From the NCBI RefSeq assembly GCF_013266755.1, contig NZ_JABRWJ010000021.1, positions 1-47,423 on the forward strand: DNA of 47,423 nucleotides. Reading direction: 5' to 3'. Made by a program: the position numbers and the translations under genes. Under the pieces are notes generated by a model. That model saw only the letters and a list, made by a program, of their open reading frames with translations, was not told the origin of the DNA and did no database searches. Source of the DNA: Pseudaquabacterium terrae. Lineage in GTDB: Bacteria; Pseudomonadota; Gammaproteobacteria; Burkholderiales; Burkholderiaceae_C. This document shows positions 1-8,094 of this stretch, piece after piece. Each line of letters opens with the position of its first letter. Position 1 is the first letter of the stretch.

Positions 1-71
1 GTAACGTCCTACCTGCATGGAGGCCGCCGGCGAGCGCCGGGGGCCTGCACCATCACGGCACGGTGGCCAGG

Positions 72-119
72 GTGGGGGAATTTACGTGTCGATCAGTGGG
101 GGAGTTCGGGTGTCGTTCG
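72..119. repeat. Tandem 24-bp repeat
   Basis: Two adjacent 24-bp units (72-95 and 96-119) both start GTGGGGGA and share a GTGTCG core, with about 17 of 24 positions identical. A third partial copy may follow. Multiple end repeats of this sort are a property of IS21-family termini, so this could be the outer end of such an element lying to the left of the window. No transposase is visible here, so that is inference only. Confidence 0.4.
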
Positions 120-248
120 GGGGTAGGTCGCTGACATCCCGCGATAGGTGCGCTCGGCTTCGTCGTCCTGGTGGTCGGTTTGGGCTGCGCCCGCCCCTGC
201 TTGTTGGTGAGCCTCGGGAGGTTCGGAGGGAACGTCCGATGTGGCATT

Positions 249-587
249 GGTGGCGGGGCTGGTGTTGGGTGTCGATGCGTTCATAGCTGTGCTGTCCCTT
301 TCGCTGTGGGTGTGTTGGTCGAAGAACCTGCTCGTCGGAGCCGCCTCGACGCATGGCCAGCGCTGGGATGGAGGGAGACAAGGGGCGCGCCCACAGGCCG
401 CATGCCCGAGCGCAGCGAGGGACCGGGCGCGGAGCGCGGGCTGCAAGCCCTTGCCCCTTGGCACCGGCCAGCCCTGCGCTATGCGTCGAAGCAGAGGCGG
501 CCCGAACGAGCAGCGACCAACCCACTCACAGCGAAGCGCACAACGAACGCAGCCGACCAGGTGTTTCCCAACACCAGCCCCGCCACC
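249..587. repeat. Large imperfect inverted repeat
   Basis: The left arm (249 to about 366) and right arm (about 467-587) are inverted copies of each other. The outermost 21 bp (249-269 against 567-587) match perfectly. Inward, blocks such as TTGGTCG, CTGCTCGT, GCCGCCT and CGACGCAT recur in order with small insertions between them. The loop is about 100 bp. It could be two inverted copies of one interspersed repeat, or a structured transcript; no gene is supported. Confidence 0.6.
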
Positions 588-1168
588 GCGCAGGCCAGGC
601 CTGCGCCCACCGCAGCGCAGCTGCGCTGACCAGGTCACCCGCAAGTGGGACCACCCAAAGGTGGGAGACTGTTTTCGCGCCCGCGGACACGACCAAGCCC
701 AGGCCACCGGGCCCACGCCTTCAGCCGTCAGCGACCGACGACCGCAAGCCGGCCATGTCCCGCGCCGGGCTGCGGGGTTCGATCAGCGCAGGCTGATCGA
801 AGCGCTACCGCGCCGGCCCCTACCGGCGCACCCGGCCGTCCGCCGGACGCCCGGGCAAGGGACGATGATGGCCGTCTGCACCACCGAGCGGAGGCACCCG
901 AAGGTGGGAATACCGGCTTTAGAGGGGAAGGTCCCCACGGACCGACAGCTCGAGTACGAGGGCGTTAGCCGAGAACTGCAGCGAAGGCGCCGACAGCCCG
1001 CGTGAGCTTCAGCGAGCCGGGTCGAGACCCCGCTAGGCGAGGAGGCTCGACGCCGCCAGGCGCAACACAGCCGGTTTTCGCGGGCGCGAAAATCGCTCAA
1101 CCCTAGGACGTCAGTGCAAGCGGACCCAACGCTGAAGGACCGGGCGCGCTTAGCCAGCGCGTCCGTTC

Positions 1169-3415
1169 TCACTGTCCAACGAGCGGCCCGATCCCGAACT
1201 CCATCATTGCCGGTGTAGCGGTGAGGTCGGGATAGAACAGGCCGGTTTGCTGCGGAATGAGCAGCGTTCCCGGGTCATTCGGGCTCATGCCTATGAAGTA
1301 GTCGGGGTACCAATACAGGAAACCGATCATGTTGGGATTGTTGTTGGCATGGCGCAAATGCTCGCGCACCCAACCGGCCTGGCCGCTGTCGGTGAACGGG
1401 AACTCAGGCATGGGCAGGGCAGCATAGGCGCCGCTCGCGCGCGGATAGTTGCCCTCACTGATCATGGTTCGCTTGCCCAGCGTGGCGATGTAGTCCGAGG
1501 TCTCCTGGATTCGCTGCATCCAGCAGTCGGTGCTGTACTCGTCCACACGCCCGGGGTAAGTCAAGTACGGATGCGAAAGTGCCGCGTAGTCGAACGGGAC
1601 ACCCTGGTCCACCATGAACTTGAAGAACGCCTTGATGAAGATGTCGGAGGGCACTGGCAGGCTCAACCCTGCGATGTGCAGCACGATCTTTGCATTCGGA
1701 TCAGCCGCCTTGATTCCCTCGATGCCCGCTTTCAGCAGGATCGCTTCGGTCGGCCAGACCGAGGCCCTGAGGTAGTTGACGTCCAGCGTCGAGAGACCGG
1801 CTGGCGGCAGCGCGATGCGTTCGCCTGGCCTGAAACCGAGGATGCCCAGATCGATCTCGTTGCCGACGGCATAAACCTCGACGTTGATGCCCTGCGCCTT
1901 GTAGCTCGACACCAGCGCATGGGTCTCGGTCCTCAAGCGACTGGCGGTATCGGCCACCGACAGGCCCTGCCAGGCAGCCGGTGCACTTTGCGTACCGAAG
2001 TGGGCCGGCCCTTCCGTCAAGTACAGCTGAAGGTACAGGCGCAGGCCTGCCGCCGCGGCGTTCTTGAGATCCTGAGCCACGATCTCCTTGGCGCGCCAGA
2101 ACTTGTTCTGGAAGGGAATCGTGCCCCATTGCGAAGGCGGCAACGCTGCCAGCTCGGGCGCGCTGTTGAACGTGACGTCGGTGCCGTACCAGCTCATGCC
2201 GCTGGCCTTCATTGCCTGCAACGGGTTGACGTTGCCCCAGCTATTGCCCCAGATGCGGTAGTTCATCGAGTCGCCGCCGGTGCCACCCGCGATGAAGTCG
2301 GCGCGCCGCTGTTGCCGACCCCGGACGTATCTGTGCCAACTGGTGGTGCCGTCCGTGATCTTGAAGTCGGAGAAAGTGGCGGTGACCTGCCGGGCCACGC
2401 CGACCGTCGTCGTCGTCAGTTCCACATAGGCGCCTCCGCTGAGGGCTGCCAGCGTGGCGGCAGTTCTCCAGTTGCCATCGATGTTGTACGAGAGCGTGGC
2501 AGTTGCGCCCGATTGAACAACGCGCAGCTTGATTGACGTGGCGGTCACGACGATGTCCGGGAAACTCTGGAACACCGGCGCGCCGTTCACGCCGCTGCTG
2601 ACGGCCAATACCCGGATGACGGATTTGTCGGCTGCCTTGGCCAAGGCGATGAAATAGCGGTTGTTGTCGTCCGCCATCAGGCCGAACGATGCGTACAACT
2701 GCGCCGTGTGGGCAATCGCCGTGTCGAAGCCTGTGGCGGCGTTGACGGTAATTTCCGCCTGCACGTCACCCTTGGTCATGTACTGCGAAACCACCCTGGC
2801 CGACGAGAACGTTCCCGCTGCGCTGGTCTGCATGCGCATCCCGTTGCCTTGCGACGTGCCCCCGCCGGACGCGCTCCAGTCGAACCAGCGGCAGGTGTCG
2901 ATCGTGGGAGAAGAAAAGTCGTCGTTCTCCTCGCGCGTCGCCACAGGGCAGTCGCCAGGGGCGATGCGGCAGCGGAATTCTCCGAGTGTTCCGACATACA
3001 GGATCTGGCCGCCCGACACTGGCCCCAATACGTACACCTTGGCGCCGGCAATGCCGATGTAGTTGCCCATCGCCGGGTAGTAGCGGTACGTGTAGATGTC
3101 GTACACGCCATCCGCGAACGGCCCCGAGAAGTACTGCGGATAGGTCTGCTCTGCCCAGTTGAGCAAGGCGGGACCCTCCAGCGGCGCGCTTCGCAGCGCA
3201 ACCATCCGAAGTGGTGTGGCAGACAGTGCCGCGGGTCGGGACCCGCACAGACTGCTTGCCGGGAAGGCAGCGGCTTCTCCCGCGGGCAGGCGGCACAGGT
3301 CCGTGGCCGAGGTTGTCGCCCCGCGTAAGGCGGAACCGTCGACTGCCGAAGTCCCTGACATGCCGCAAGATTGCAGGCACAGGCTCGCCAGAAGCAAGAT
3401 TGCGCAACGTCGCAT
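1169..3415 (-). CDS. Secreted GH53-like endo-beta-1,4-galactanase lipoprotein
   Basis: Predicted to hydrolyse beta-1,4-galactan outside the cytoplasm. The ATG at 3415 is chosen because GGAGG lies 8 bases upstream and the product (748 aa) then opens with a lipoprotein signal, MRRCAILLLASLCLQSC, with a lipobox-like end. After it comes a domain with a WAEQTYPQYF motif (about residues 80-150), then a jelly-roll/lectin-like beta domain (about 160-360), then a TIM-barrel catalytic domain to the end. In the last, YAVGNEID carries the expected acid/base Glu and MISEGNYP the expected nucleophile Glu of clan GH-A, GH53-like. The family is known for galactan side chains of pectin. It is transcribed alone and ends about 170 bp before the left non-coding region. 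GH53 membership is from motif recognition; another clan GH-A family is possible. Confidence 0.8.
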   Translation of the reverse strand: MRRCAILLLASLCLQSCGMSGTSAVDGSALRGATTSATDLCRLPAGEAAAFPASSLCGSRPAALSATPLRMVALRSAPLEGPALLNWAEQTYPQYFSGPFADGVYDIYTYRYYPAMGNYIGIAGAKVYVLGPVSGGQILYVGTLGEFRCRIAPGDCPVATREENDDFSSPTIDTCRWFDWSASGGGTSQGNGMRMQTSAAGTFSSARVVSQYMTKGDVQAEITVNAATGFDTAIAHTAQLYASFGLMADDNNRYFIALAKAADKSVIRVLAVSSGVNGAPVFQSFPDIVVTATSIKLRVVQSGATATLSYNIDGNWRTAATLAALSGGAYVELTTTTVGVARQVTATFSDFKITDGTTSWHRYVRGRQQRRADFIAGGTGGDSMNYRIWGNSWGNVNPLQAMKASGMSWYGTDVTFNSAPELAALPPSQWGTIPFQNKFWRAKEIVAQDLKNAAAAGLRLYLQLYLTEGPAHFGTQSAPAAWQGLSVADTASRLRTETHALVSSYKAQGINVEVYAVGNEIDLGILGFRPGERIALPPAGLSTLDVNYLRASVWPTEAILLKAGIEGIKAADPNAKIVLHIAGLSLPVPSDIFIKAFFKFMVDQGVPFDYAALSHPYLTYPGRVDEYSTDCWMQRIQETSDYIATLGKRTMISEGNYPRASGAYAALPMPEFPFTDSGQAGWVREHLRHANNNPNMIGFLYWYPDYFIGMSPNDPGTLLIPQQTGLFYPDLTATPAMMEFGIGPLVGQ

Positions 3416-3580
3416 GCAGGAATCCTCCACCTTCATCGGCAACGGTGCCGATGCCGTCGCTCGTCCAGCCGCCAGCGAAAACCGACCTGCGGGCCAGCGC
3501 GAAATCATTGAACGGGATCATGCAGCACTGCGGCAGACAAGAGCTCCCCCCTTTTCCCTGCCACGGAGTGGACCAGCCCG

Positions 3581-3803
3581 TCAGTCGAGGCTGTGATTCA
3601 CATGTCGGTTGGGCTGCTCAGGCTGCGACGGGTCGCGTCGCGGCCCACACGCTACGACTGAGATCTGGATGCGCTTCTCGCCGCTTGGCACGAACTTAAA
3701 GGTCGCCTTTCGTTCAGCGCCGCACGCGAGCACGTCGGCGACCTCGACGGCGCTCAGCTTGAACGCATCTTCGGGGAAGGCCTCACCGTTGTAGATACGA
3801 CGT
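3581..3803 (-). pseudogene. C-terminal remnant of an unknown protein
   Basis: The open frame reads IYNGEAFPEDAFKLSAVEV, then a segment with VPSGEKRIQISVVACG, to a stop at 3581. Its composition is protein-like, unlike the Arg/Pro-rich shadows, but there is no start codon at a sensible place. It begins just where the AbrB-like gene ends, in another frame. I read it as the tail of a lost gene, perhaps a third member of this broken toxin-antitoxin cluster. No family is recognised. Confidence 0.35.
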
Positions 3804-3804
3804 C

Positions 3805-4035
3805 TCAGATGGGAAGCTTCATCTGTGTCGTGCTGGCGGGAACAGGCACTTCGAGCCGGCTTGATCGCTGCCGCCTCAGCAACGCCGCGTTGCGAACCTC
3901 GGCCTTGATTTCGAAGCGACCCGGTGCGGTCTCGATGAACACCACGTCGTCGCCCGACTCGAGCTGCAGCGCCTGGCGGACGCCGGCCGGGATGGTGACC
4001 CGCCCTCGGCTCTGAACCTTCGTGACGTGTGGCAT
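3805..4035 (-). CDS. AbrB/MazE-family DNA-binding antitoxin-like protein
   Basis: A 76-aa protein with a swapped-hairpin AbrB domain at the N-terminus: TKVQSRGRVTIPAGVRQAL followed by ESGDDVVFIE, the signature of SpoVT/AbrB/MazE proteins (about residues 5-50). The basic C-terminal part is less typical. Such proteins bind DNA as dimers and usually serve as antitoxins or transition-state regulators. No toxin gene follows; only a protein remnant does. Its start codon coincides exactly with the end of the 310-bp duplicated segment, so its ribosome-binding site comes from that repeat. Probably an orphan antitoxin. Confidence 0.75.
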   Translation of the reverse strand: MPHVTKVQSRGRVTIPAGVRQALQLESGDDVVFIETAPGRFEIKAEVRNAALLRRQRSSRLEVPVPASTTQMKLPI

Positions 4036-4342
4036 CGAGGGACCTCCAGAGATGGCTACTTCGCCAGGAAGGCGGCAAGCACCGTGCCGCCCGGCGCTTC
4101 CTGATCTTCGCGCCCGCGAAACGTCCCCAACGCGCCCTACCCTTCCCCGCCGCGGCGCATACGCGCCAGTACCGCCTCCGCGATCTCAACCTCTGGGGTC
4201 AAGCCCTGCTCGGCGATCGCCGCGAACTCGAGCAGGTCGAGTCGCTCCTCGGGGCCGGACACCTCCGCTGCCAAACGCCTGGTCCATAGCGCAAGCCGCT
4301 GCAGCGCAGCTCGGTCTTGTTCGGTCACTCACACCTCTGCAA
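4033..4342. repeat. 310-bp direct repeat, copy A
   Basis: This segment is repeated in the same orientation at 6769-7079 with roughly 93-95% identity by eye. It carries the whole 63-aa gene plus its flanks, from the start codon of the AbrB-like gene to a TTGCAGAGGTGTGAG sequence (minus-strand sense) upstream of the 63-aa gene. Outside these limits the two loci are unrelated. Confidence 0.9.
4137..4328 (-). CDS. Hypothetical 63-aa acidic protein, copy A
   Basis: Starts with GTG (MTEQDRAALQRLALW) and is predicted all-helical, with an acidic centre (SGPEERLDLLEFAAIAEQGL) and basic tail. It is nearly identical to the protein at 6874-7065, differing at five residues, all outside the tail. The conservation of both copies as open frames suggests selection or recent duplication. 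It lies upstream of an AbrB-type antitoxin, while its twin lies just after a VapB antitoxin, so a small antitoxin-like role is conceivable. No family recognised. Confidence 0.55.
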   Translation of the reverse strand: MTEQDRAALQRLALWTRRLAAEVSGPEERLDLLEFAAIAEQGLTPEVEIAEAVLARMRRGGEG

Positions 4343-4451
4343 AAGGCCCATCGGAAGTCAGCTGACGATGCGCGACGAGGAAGTCCCGCTGGGGCCATTG
4401 CTGGCCACGTTTCACGCCAAGCCGCATTTTCGCGGACGCGAAAGCCGTCCC

Positions 4452-4559
4452 TCATCCCCCCGCAGCCACGAACTCGTCGAGGATCTTGACCTTGTCTGCG
4501 CGCGCTGCGGCTCGGTGCCGAACTCGTAACGCCCCGACCAACTCCTTGCGTGTTGCCAT
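4452..4559 (-). pseudogene. N-terminal fragment of a transposase
   Basis: A 35-codon frame opens MATRKELVGALRVRHR and ends with KVKILDEFVAAGG before a stop. This resembles the first residues of integrase-core transposases that begin with RKELVEALR and KILDEFVAVTGYHRKH (recalled family pattern). Everything after the first ~33 residues, including the DDE domain, is missing. The adjacent TTTTCGCGGACGCGAAAG palindrome at 4427-4444 follows directly. Confidence 0.5.
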
Positions 4560-4741
4560 GCTCATTCGCCTCGTCACGTTCCGCTTGCTCCCGCCGGCCC
4601 ATGCGGCGGGTAGCAAGTTACGTGAGGCAACGGGTCAGCTCCGGTAGCGGAACTGATGAGTCGATGCGCCGGCCAAGGTAATTGTCGTCAGCCAGATCGC
4701 CGACATCGAGGCGTTGTTGAAGGCTCTGGCCTGACCTTGAC

Positions 4742-6430
4742 CTACCCCACGATCAGCCTCGGGTCGTCGACCGGCCCGCCGACTGTGAAGTGATAGAGCG
4801 ACTGGAACGCCAGGTCCTCGAGCCCGAACACCCGGTGTACCGGCTCGTCGAAGAAGCAGCCGATGCCTGTGGCCCGCAGGCCCGCCGCTTCGGCTTCGAG
4901 GTACAAGACCTGCCCGATCAGCCCGGATTCCCAGAACAGCCGCCGATAGAACCAGGCGCCGTGCGTGAAAAGCGCATCCCGGTACTCGGCAATCATCCCG
5001 AGCGAGAAGGCGCCGTCGCCGGCGATGTCCTGGTGGCAACTCAGCTGTGTCGCGAGGCGCTGCGCGTTGCCGGCTTCGAGCAGGCACAGCGTCAAGTCAG
5101 CTGGACAGCCCGGCGGCGTCGACCCCTCGAACCGGGCGTGCATCGCGCGTTTCAGCCGCTCCACCTTGGCCGGGTCACGCACCAGCAGGTACAGCCCGGG
5201 CACGATGCCCTCGACCCGGTGAACGAACAGGGCGAGGTGAACGGCCGCATCCCAGGGCAGCGTGTCCCAGGGCATCGGACGCCGGCAGGGCGGCAGGTCG
5301 CAGCGTGGCATCAGCCGCGAAAGCATGCGGTAGAAGCGTTCGGCCGCGATCGGCGTGCGGCCGTCGCACGCCAGCAGGCTGCGCCGCTGCAGGATGATCT
5401 GGCCGGCCGCAGGGCCGCCGGCGCCGGCGCGGCCGGGGCTCTCGCCCGCCGGCGTATCGAGCGCATCGAAACCTTGTTCCGCGCCGGCCAGTTTGCGCGT
5501 TGCCGCGGCGACTTGGTCGATGGCCTCCCAGTGCACCGGCGCGTCGCGGCTGAGCCGGTTGGCGGCACCCTGCCAACCCGCCCGGGTCAGCTGGCGTACC
5601 AGCTCCGGATCGAGCTGCCGGGGCACCACCCGTTGCTCGCCGGCGGGCCTGCCCCCGGCGAGCCCGGCCGGCCAGACCACCAGCACGGCCGCCGGGTGCT
5701 CGCGTTCTGCACCCGCAAAGTCCTCGGCCCGGTTCAACCCGAGCAAGTCTTCGATCGTTTCGTCGGCCAGCTTTTGCAGCAGGGCAGCGCGCCAGCCCAG
5801 GGTCGCGGCGGCGATGCGCAGTGCACCGATCGCGTGTCCCACGTCATGCTGGCAATAGCGGAACGCGCGCTCGCCGTACTTCCATGCCTCGCGCCAGTGG
5901 ACCGAAGACAGCCCGACCAGGAAGGCCTGCGCCGGGAATTCGCGCATCAACGCCGTGAACAGCGCTGCGCCGCAGTCGGCGCGCCGTTCGAACGCGTGCT
6001 CGCGTGGCGCGTAGTGGTACAGGCCGGGAGCGTCTGCCAGCCCGGGCAGCGCGCCGATCAACAGGTAGCCCTCGGTCGGGTGCAGGTTGCCGCTCGACGG
6101 GTTGCAGCGCAGCGCCCAGCGCGTGGCGCCAGCCTGCTTCCAGGCGGAAATTGCCAGCGCGTACTGCAGCAGGCGCGACAGCGCGTTGAGCGTCAGCGTC
6201 GCACTCACCACCGAACCGGGACAGTAGAGGTCGTCGTAGCGCGGCGACAGCGGCTCCTCGTCGGCAGCCAGCAGCGGCAGGTGGACCAGCGGCGCGCCTT
6301 CGTAGCGGCGGAACGGATCCGGCTGGTTCGCCCAATCGAGCGCGCCAGGCCCCGGCGCATAGCGGTTGAAATGATGCTTGGTCCGCTCGTGATAGCGCAT
6401 CACCGTTTCGATCTTGTCGATGTCGTGCAT
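4742..6430 (-). CDS. SagB/ThcOx-type nitroreductase-family oxidoreductase
   Basis: A 562-aa protein with two tandem nitroreductase-fold halves. The N-terminal half begins YHERTKHHFNRYA and DWANQPDPFRRYEGAP, a segment characteristic of this SagB-like family, followed by NPSSGNLHPTEGYLL, the usual FMN-contact region. A Pro/Ala/Gly linker near residues 320-340 leads to the second half (QRRSLLACDGRTPI onward). SagB proteins are FMN-dependent dehydrogenases that oxidise azolines in modified peptides. No precursor peptide, cyclodehydratase (SagC/D) or transporter is nearby, so the substrate is unknown. It is preceded, 46 bp upstream on the same strand, by a broken CBS-domain gene, and the pair is bracketed by the two 310-bp repeats. 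Confidence 0.82.
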   Translation of the reverse strand: MHDIDKIETVMRYHERTKHHFNRYAPGPGALDWANQPDPFRRYEGAPLVHLPLLAADEEPLSPRYDDLYCPGSVVSATLTLNALSRLLQYALAISAWKQAGATRWALRCNPSSGNLHPTEGYLLIGALPGLADAPGLYHYAPREHAFERRADCGAALFTALMREFPAQAFLVGLSSVHWREAWKYGERAFRYCQHDVGHAIGALRIAAATLGWRAALLQKLADETIEDLLGLNRAEDFAGAEREHPAAVLVVWPAGLAGGRPAGEQRVVPRQLDPELVRQLTRAGWQGAANRLSRDAPVHWEAIDQVAAATRKLAGAEQGFDALDTPAGESPGRAGAGGPAAGQIILQRRSLLACDGRTPIAAERFYRMLSRLMPRCDLPPCRRPMPWDTLPWDAAVHLALFVHRVEGIVPGLYLLVRDPAKVERLKRAMHARFEGSTPPGCPADLTLCLLEAGNAQRLATQLSCHQDIAGDGAFSLGMIAEYRDALFTHGAWFYRRLFWESGLIGQVLYLEAEAAGLRATGIGCFFDEPVHRVFGLEDLAFQSLYHFTVGGPVDDPRLIVG

Positions 6431-6476
6431 GACGGCGGATGCCCTTGCGTTCGACCAGCCCGCGGCTTGCAGCGCG

Positions 6477-6755
6477 TCAGTCGCGTTGGCCGGAGATGTG
6501 GCGTTTGAGTTGGTCGATGATGAACTGCTGTTCGGAGATGGTGGCTTTGACCAGGTCGCCGATGGAGACCAAGCCGCTCAGCTGGCCGCCGTCCATCACC
6601 GGCAAGTGGCGCAGCCGGTTTGCACTGATCAGCGCCATGCACTCTTCGTTGGCTGTTGGGGGTGCACGTACATCACCGGGCTTGACCTGATGTCAGCCAG
6701 CCGCATCTCTTTCGAGGACCGCGCCAGCAGCACGACCTTGCGGCGTAACGCGCTC
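6477..6755 (-). pseudogene. Truncated, frameshifted CBS-domain protein
   Basis: Minus-strand translation gives KVVLARSSKEMRLADI and SSPVMYVHPQQ in one frame. After a one-base shift near 6650 it continues TANEECMALISANRLRHLPV, MDGGQLSGLVSIGDLVKATI and SEQQFIIDQLKRHISGQRD to a TGA at 6477. This is the second half of a typical ~145-aa tandem-CBS protein of Burkholderiales. The first CBS motif and start are missing and are replaced by the 310-bp repeat. CBS pairs bind adenine nucleotides. It sits upstream of the SagB-like gene and probably once shared its transcript. Confidence 0.75.
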
Positions 6756-6768
6756 CGAGAACGTGATG

Positions 6769-7079
6769 CATCGAGGGGCCTCCCGGAGATGGCTACTTCG
6801 CCGGGAAGGCGGCAAGCACCGTGCCGCCCGGCGCTTCCTGATCTTCGCTCCCGCGAAACGTCCCCAACGCGCCCTACCCTTCCCCGCCGCGGCGCATACG
6901 CGCCAGTGCCGCCTCTGCGATCTCAACCTCTGGGGTCAAGTCCTGTTCGGCGATCGCCGCGAACTCGAGCAGATCGAGTCGCTCTTCGGGGTCGGACACC
7001 TCCGCTGCCAAGCGCCTGGTCCACTGCGCAAGCCGCTGCAGCGCTGCTCGGTCCTGTTCAGTCACTCACACCTCTGCAA
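6769..7079. repeat. 310-bp direct repeat, copy B
   Basis: Second copy of the segment at 4033-4342, same orientation. One end lies within codon 9 of a vapC gene, the other beside the truncated CBS gene, so both neighbours were cut at the repeat borders. This looks like a mobile or recombining cassette, or an unequal-recombination junction. Confidence 0.9.
6874..7065 (-). CDS. Hypothetical 63-aa acidic protein, copy B
   Basis: Near-identical twin of the 4137-4328 product, with GTG start and the sequence MTEQDRAALQRLAQW. The substitutions (for example Asp for Gly in two places) keep the acidic helical character. It follows the VapB-like antitoxin gene by only 34 bp and occupies the place where the VapC toxin should be encoded. 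Function unknown. Confidence 0.5.
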   Translation of the reverse strand: MTEQDRAALQRLAQWTRRLAAEVSDPEERLDLLEFAAIAEQDLTPEVEIAEAALARMRRGGEG

Positions 7080-7103
7080 CGTGTCGAGCGTGAGCAGGCT
7101 CAT
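7062..7103 (-). pseudogene. vapC toxin remnant (first eight codons)
   Basis: ATG at 7103 overlaps the vapB stop (ATGA), the usual vapBC arrangement. The codons read MSLLTLDT, matching the N-terminal beta strand and first catalytic Asp of PIN-domain VapC ribonucleases. The 310-bp repeat then begins, adding LQRCE and a stop. The rest of the toxin is absent from the window. Confidence 0.65.
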
Positions 7104-7372
7104 GCGTCGGAGCCTGCAAACGGGTCGCGCGAGCTGCCGGCCGCGTTCAGGGGCCGCTCAGACAGGAAGCCGTCTGCCTCGGTAAGGGGGCCCAACTCCG
7201 CGCGCAGCTTCATGAAGTCGCTCCAAGCTGAAGGCGGACGACTGGAGAGGATCACGTCGCCGGTGTGCGGATCGCGCCGCACGAAGACGCGATCGCCCTC
7301 GAAGCGGCAGTCCGGGGGCAGCCGGACGGCCTGGCTGCCGCCGCTGATGAAGATCGGCGCGGTCTTGGTCAT
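7100..7372 (-). CDS. vapB: VapB-type antitoxin
   Basis: A 90-aa protein of the VapB/AbrB kind: KTAPIFISGGSQAVRLPPDC is the DNA-binding hairpin, followed by GDRVFVRRDPHTGDVILSSR and the PSAWSDFM segment that in VapB proteins leads to the toxin-binding tail. VapB neutralises a PIN-domain ribonuclease and represses its own promoter. The cognate vapC survives only as eight codons, so this is an orphan antitoxin. A TTTTCGCGGGCGCGAT palindrome-like motif lies just upstream (7394-7411), close to where its promoter would be. Confidence 0.8.
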   Translation of the reverse strand: MTKTAPIFISGGSQAVRLPPDCRFEGDRVFVRRDPHTGDVILSSRPPSAWSDFMKLRAELGPLTEADGFLSERPLNAAGSSRDPFAGSDA

Positions 7373-8094
7373 CGCATTTCACTCCGGGGACCATTTTCGC
7401 GGGCGCGATCAAGGTCATGCTCTGTCCGGCTCCGAACGCCCGGTCGACCCCGGGGTTGACCGGTGCCTGTGGTCAGCAACACAGGTTGTTGAACGCTAGC
7501 GTTGACTCGTCTGCGTCGAGGTGGAGAGTTTCCGGGATGGACTCCACGGACTCCAAGAGGGGTGGGAGTTGACGTCCCGCGAAGCGGTGTAACTCCAACC
7601 AGGGCGTCGCGGTTTGCCGCGAAGCTGTGGCGGCCATCCCGCCACGGGTGGCCTTCGTGAGTCCAGATAGGTTGGTGCGAAGGCCAGGGGCGGAACCTGC
7701 GGACGTTCGGGTGTTGGAACGGTTCGGCAGCTGCGCTGGGACCACTAGAGATCCCGAAAATCCTCACGCGCCTCTGGCTGCGCACCGGCGAAGGACCCAA
7801 AAGTCATCACATCCGGACCCGGCGATCGCTTTGGGCGTCAGCCTCCATCAGACCCGGCGCAGCGTCTGTGTTGGACGGTCTAACTGCCGGGATTCATGTC
7901 CACCCCCAAGCGACCCCACTCGGGCCACCGTCGGCTATCTCCAGTTGCCGGCGGCCACATTCCGGATTAATCTCTGGGCCGATTCTTGACGTCATGATGG
8001 GGATTTCTGGAGATACCTCTCCTAAGTCCTTGAATCGGAAGGATTTTTCGGTCCGACCTCAGCGCGCGCGACCTTTCACCGTACCCAAGAACCA
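7373..8094. other. Intergenic region, no confident gene
   Basis: It contains the TTTTCGCGGGCGCGA motif at 7394 and a perfect 12-bp palindrome AACGCTAGCGTT at 7492-7503. A minus-strand frame (7473-7745) ends in LHLDADESTLAFNNLCC, which looks more protein-like than its neighbours but cannot be tied to a family. The region around 7960-8060 is less GC-rich and probably carries the promoter of the recombinase gene. Confidence 0.4.

Larger units (their letters stand above)
1..1168. other. Region without a convincing gene
   Basis: Long overlapping open frames occur on both strands, but all are low-complexity Arg/Pro/Ala/Gly translations with no recognisable domain, as expected when random GC-rich DNA lacks stop codons. 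What it does hold: a tandem pair of 24-bp units at 72-119, a large imperfect inverted repeat at 249-587, short CCC-rAAGGTGGGA motifs near 651-666 and 897-911, and the perfect 18-bp palindrome TTTTCGCGGGCGCGAAAA at 1075-1092. The last nearly recurs at 4427-4444 and 7394-7411. Confidence 0.6.

Noticed and set aside
241-1005. Long open frames across the left end on both strands
   Set aside because: Arg/Pro/Ala-rich, no domains, mutually overlapping, no ribosome sites; they reflect high GC content.
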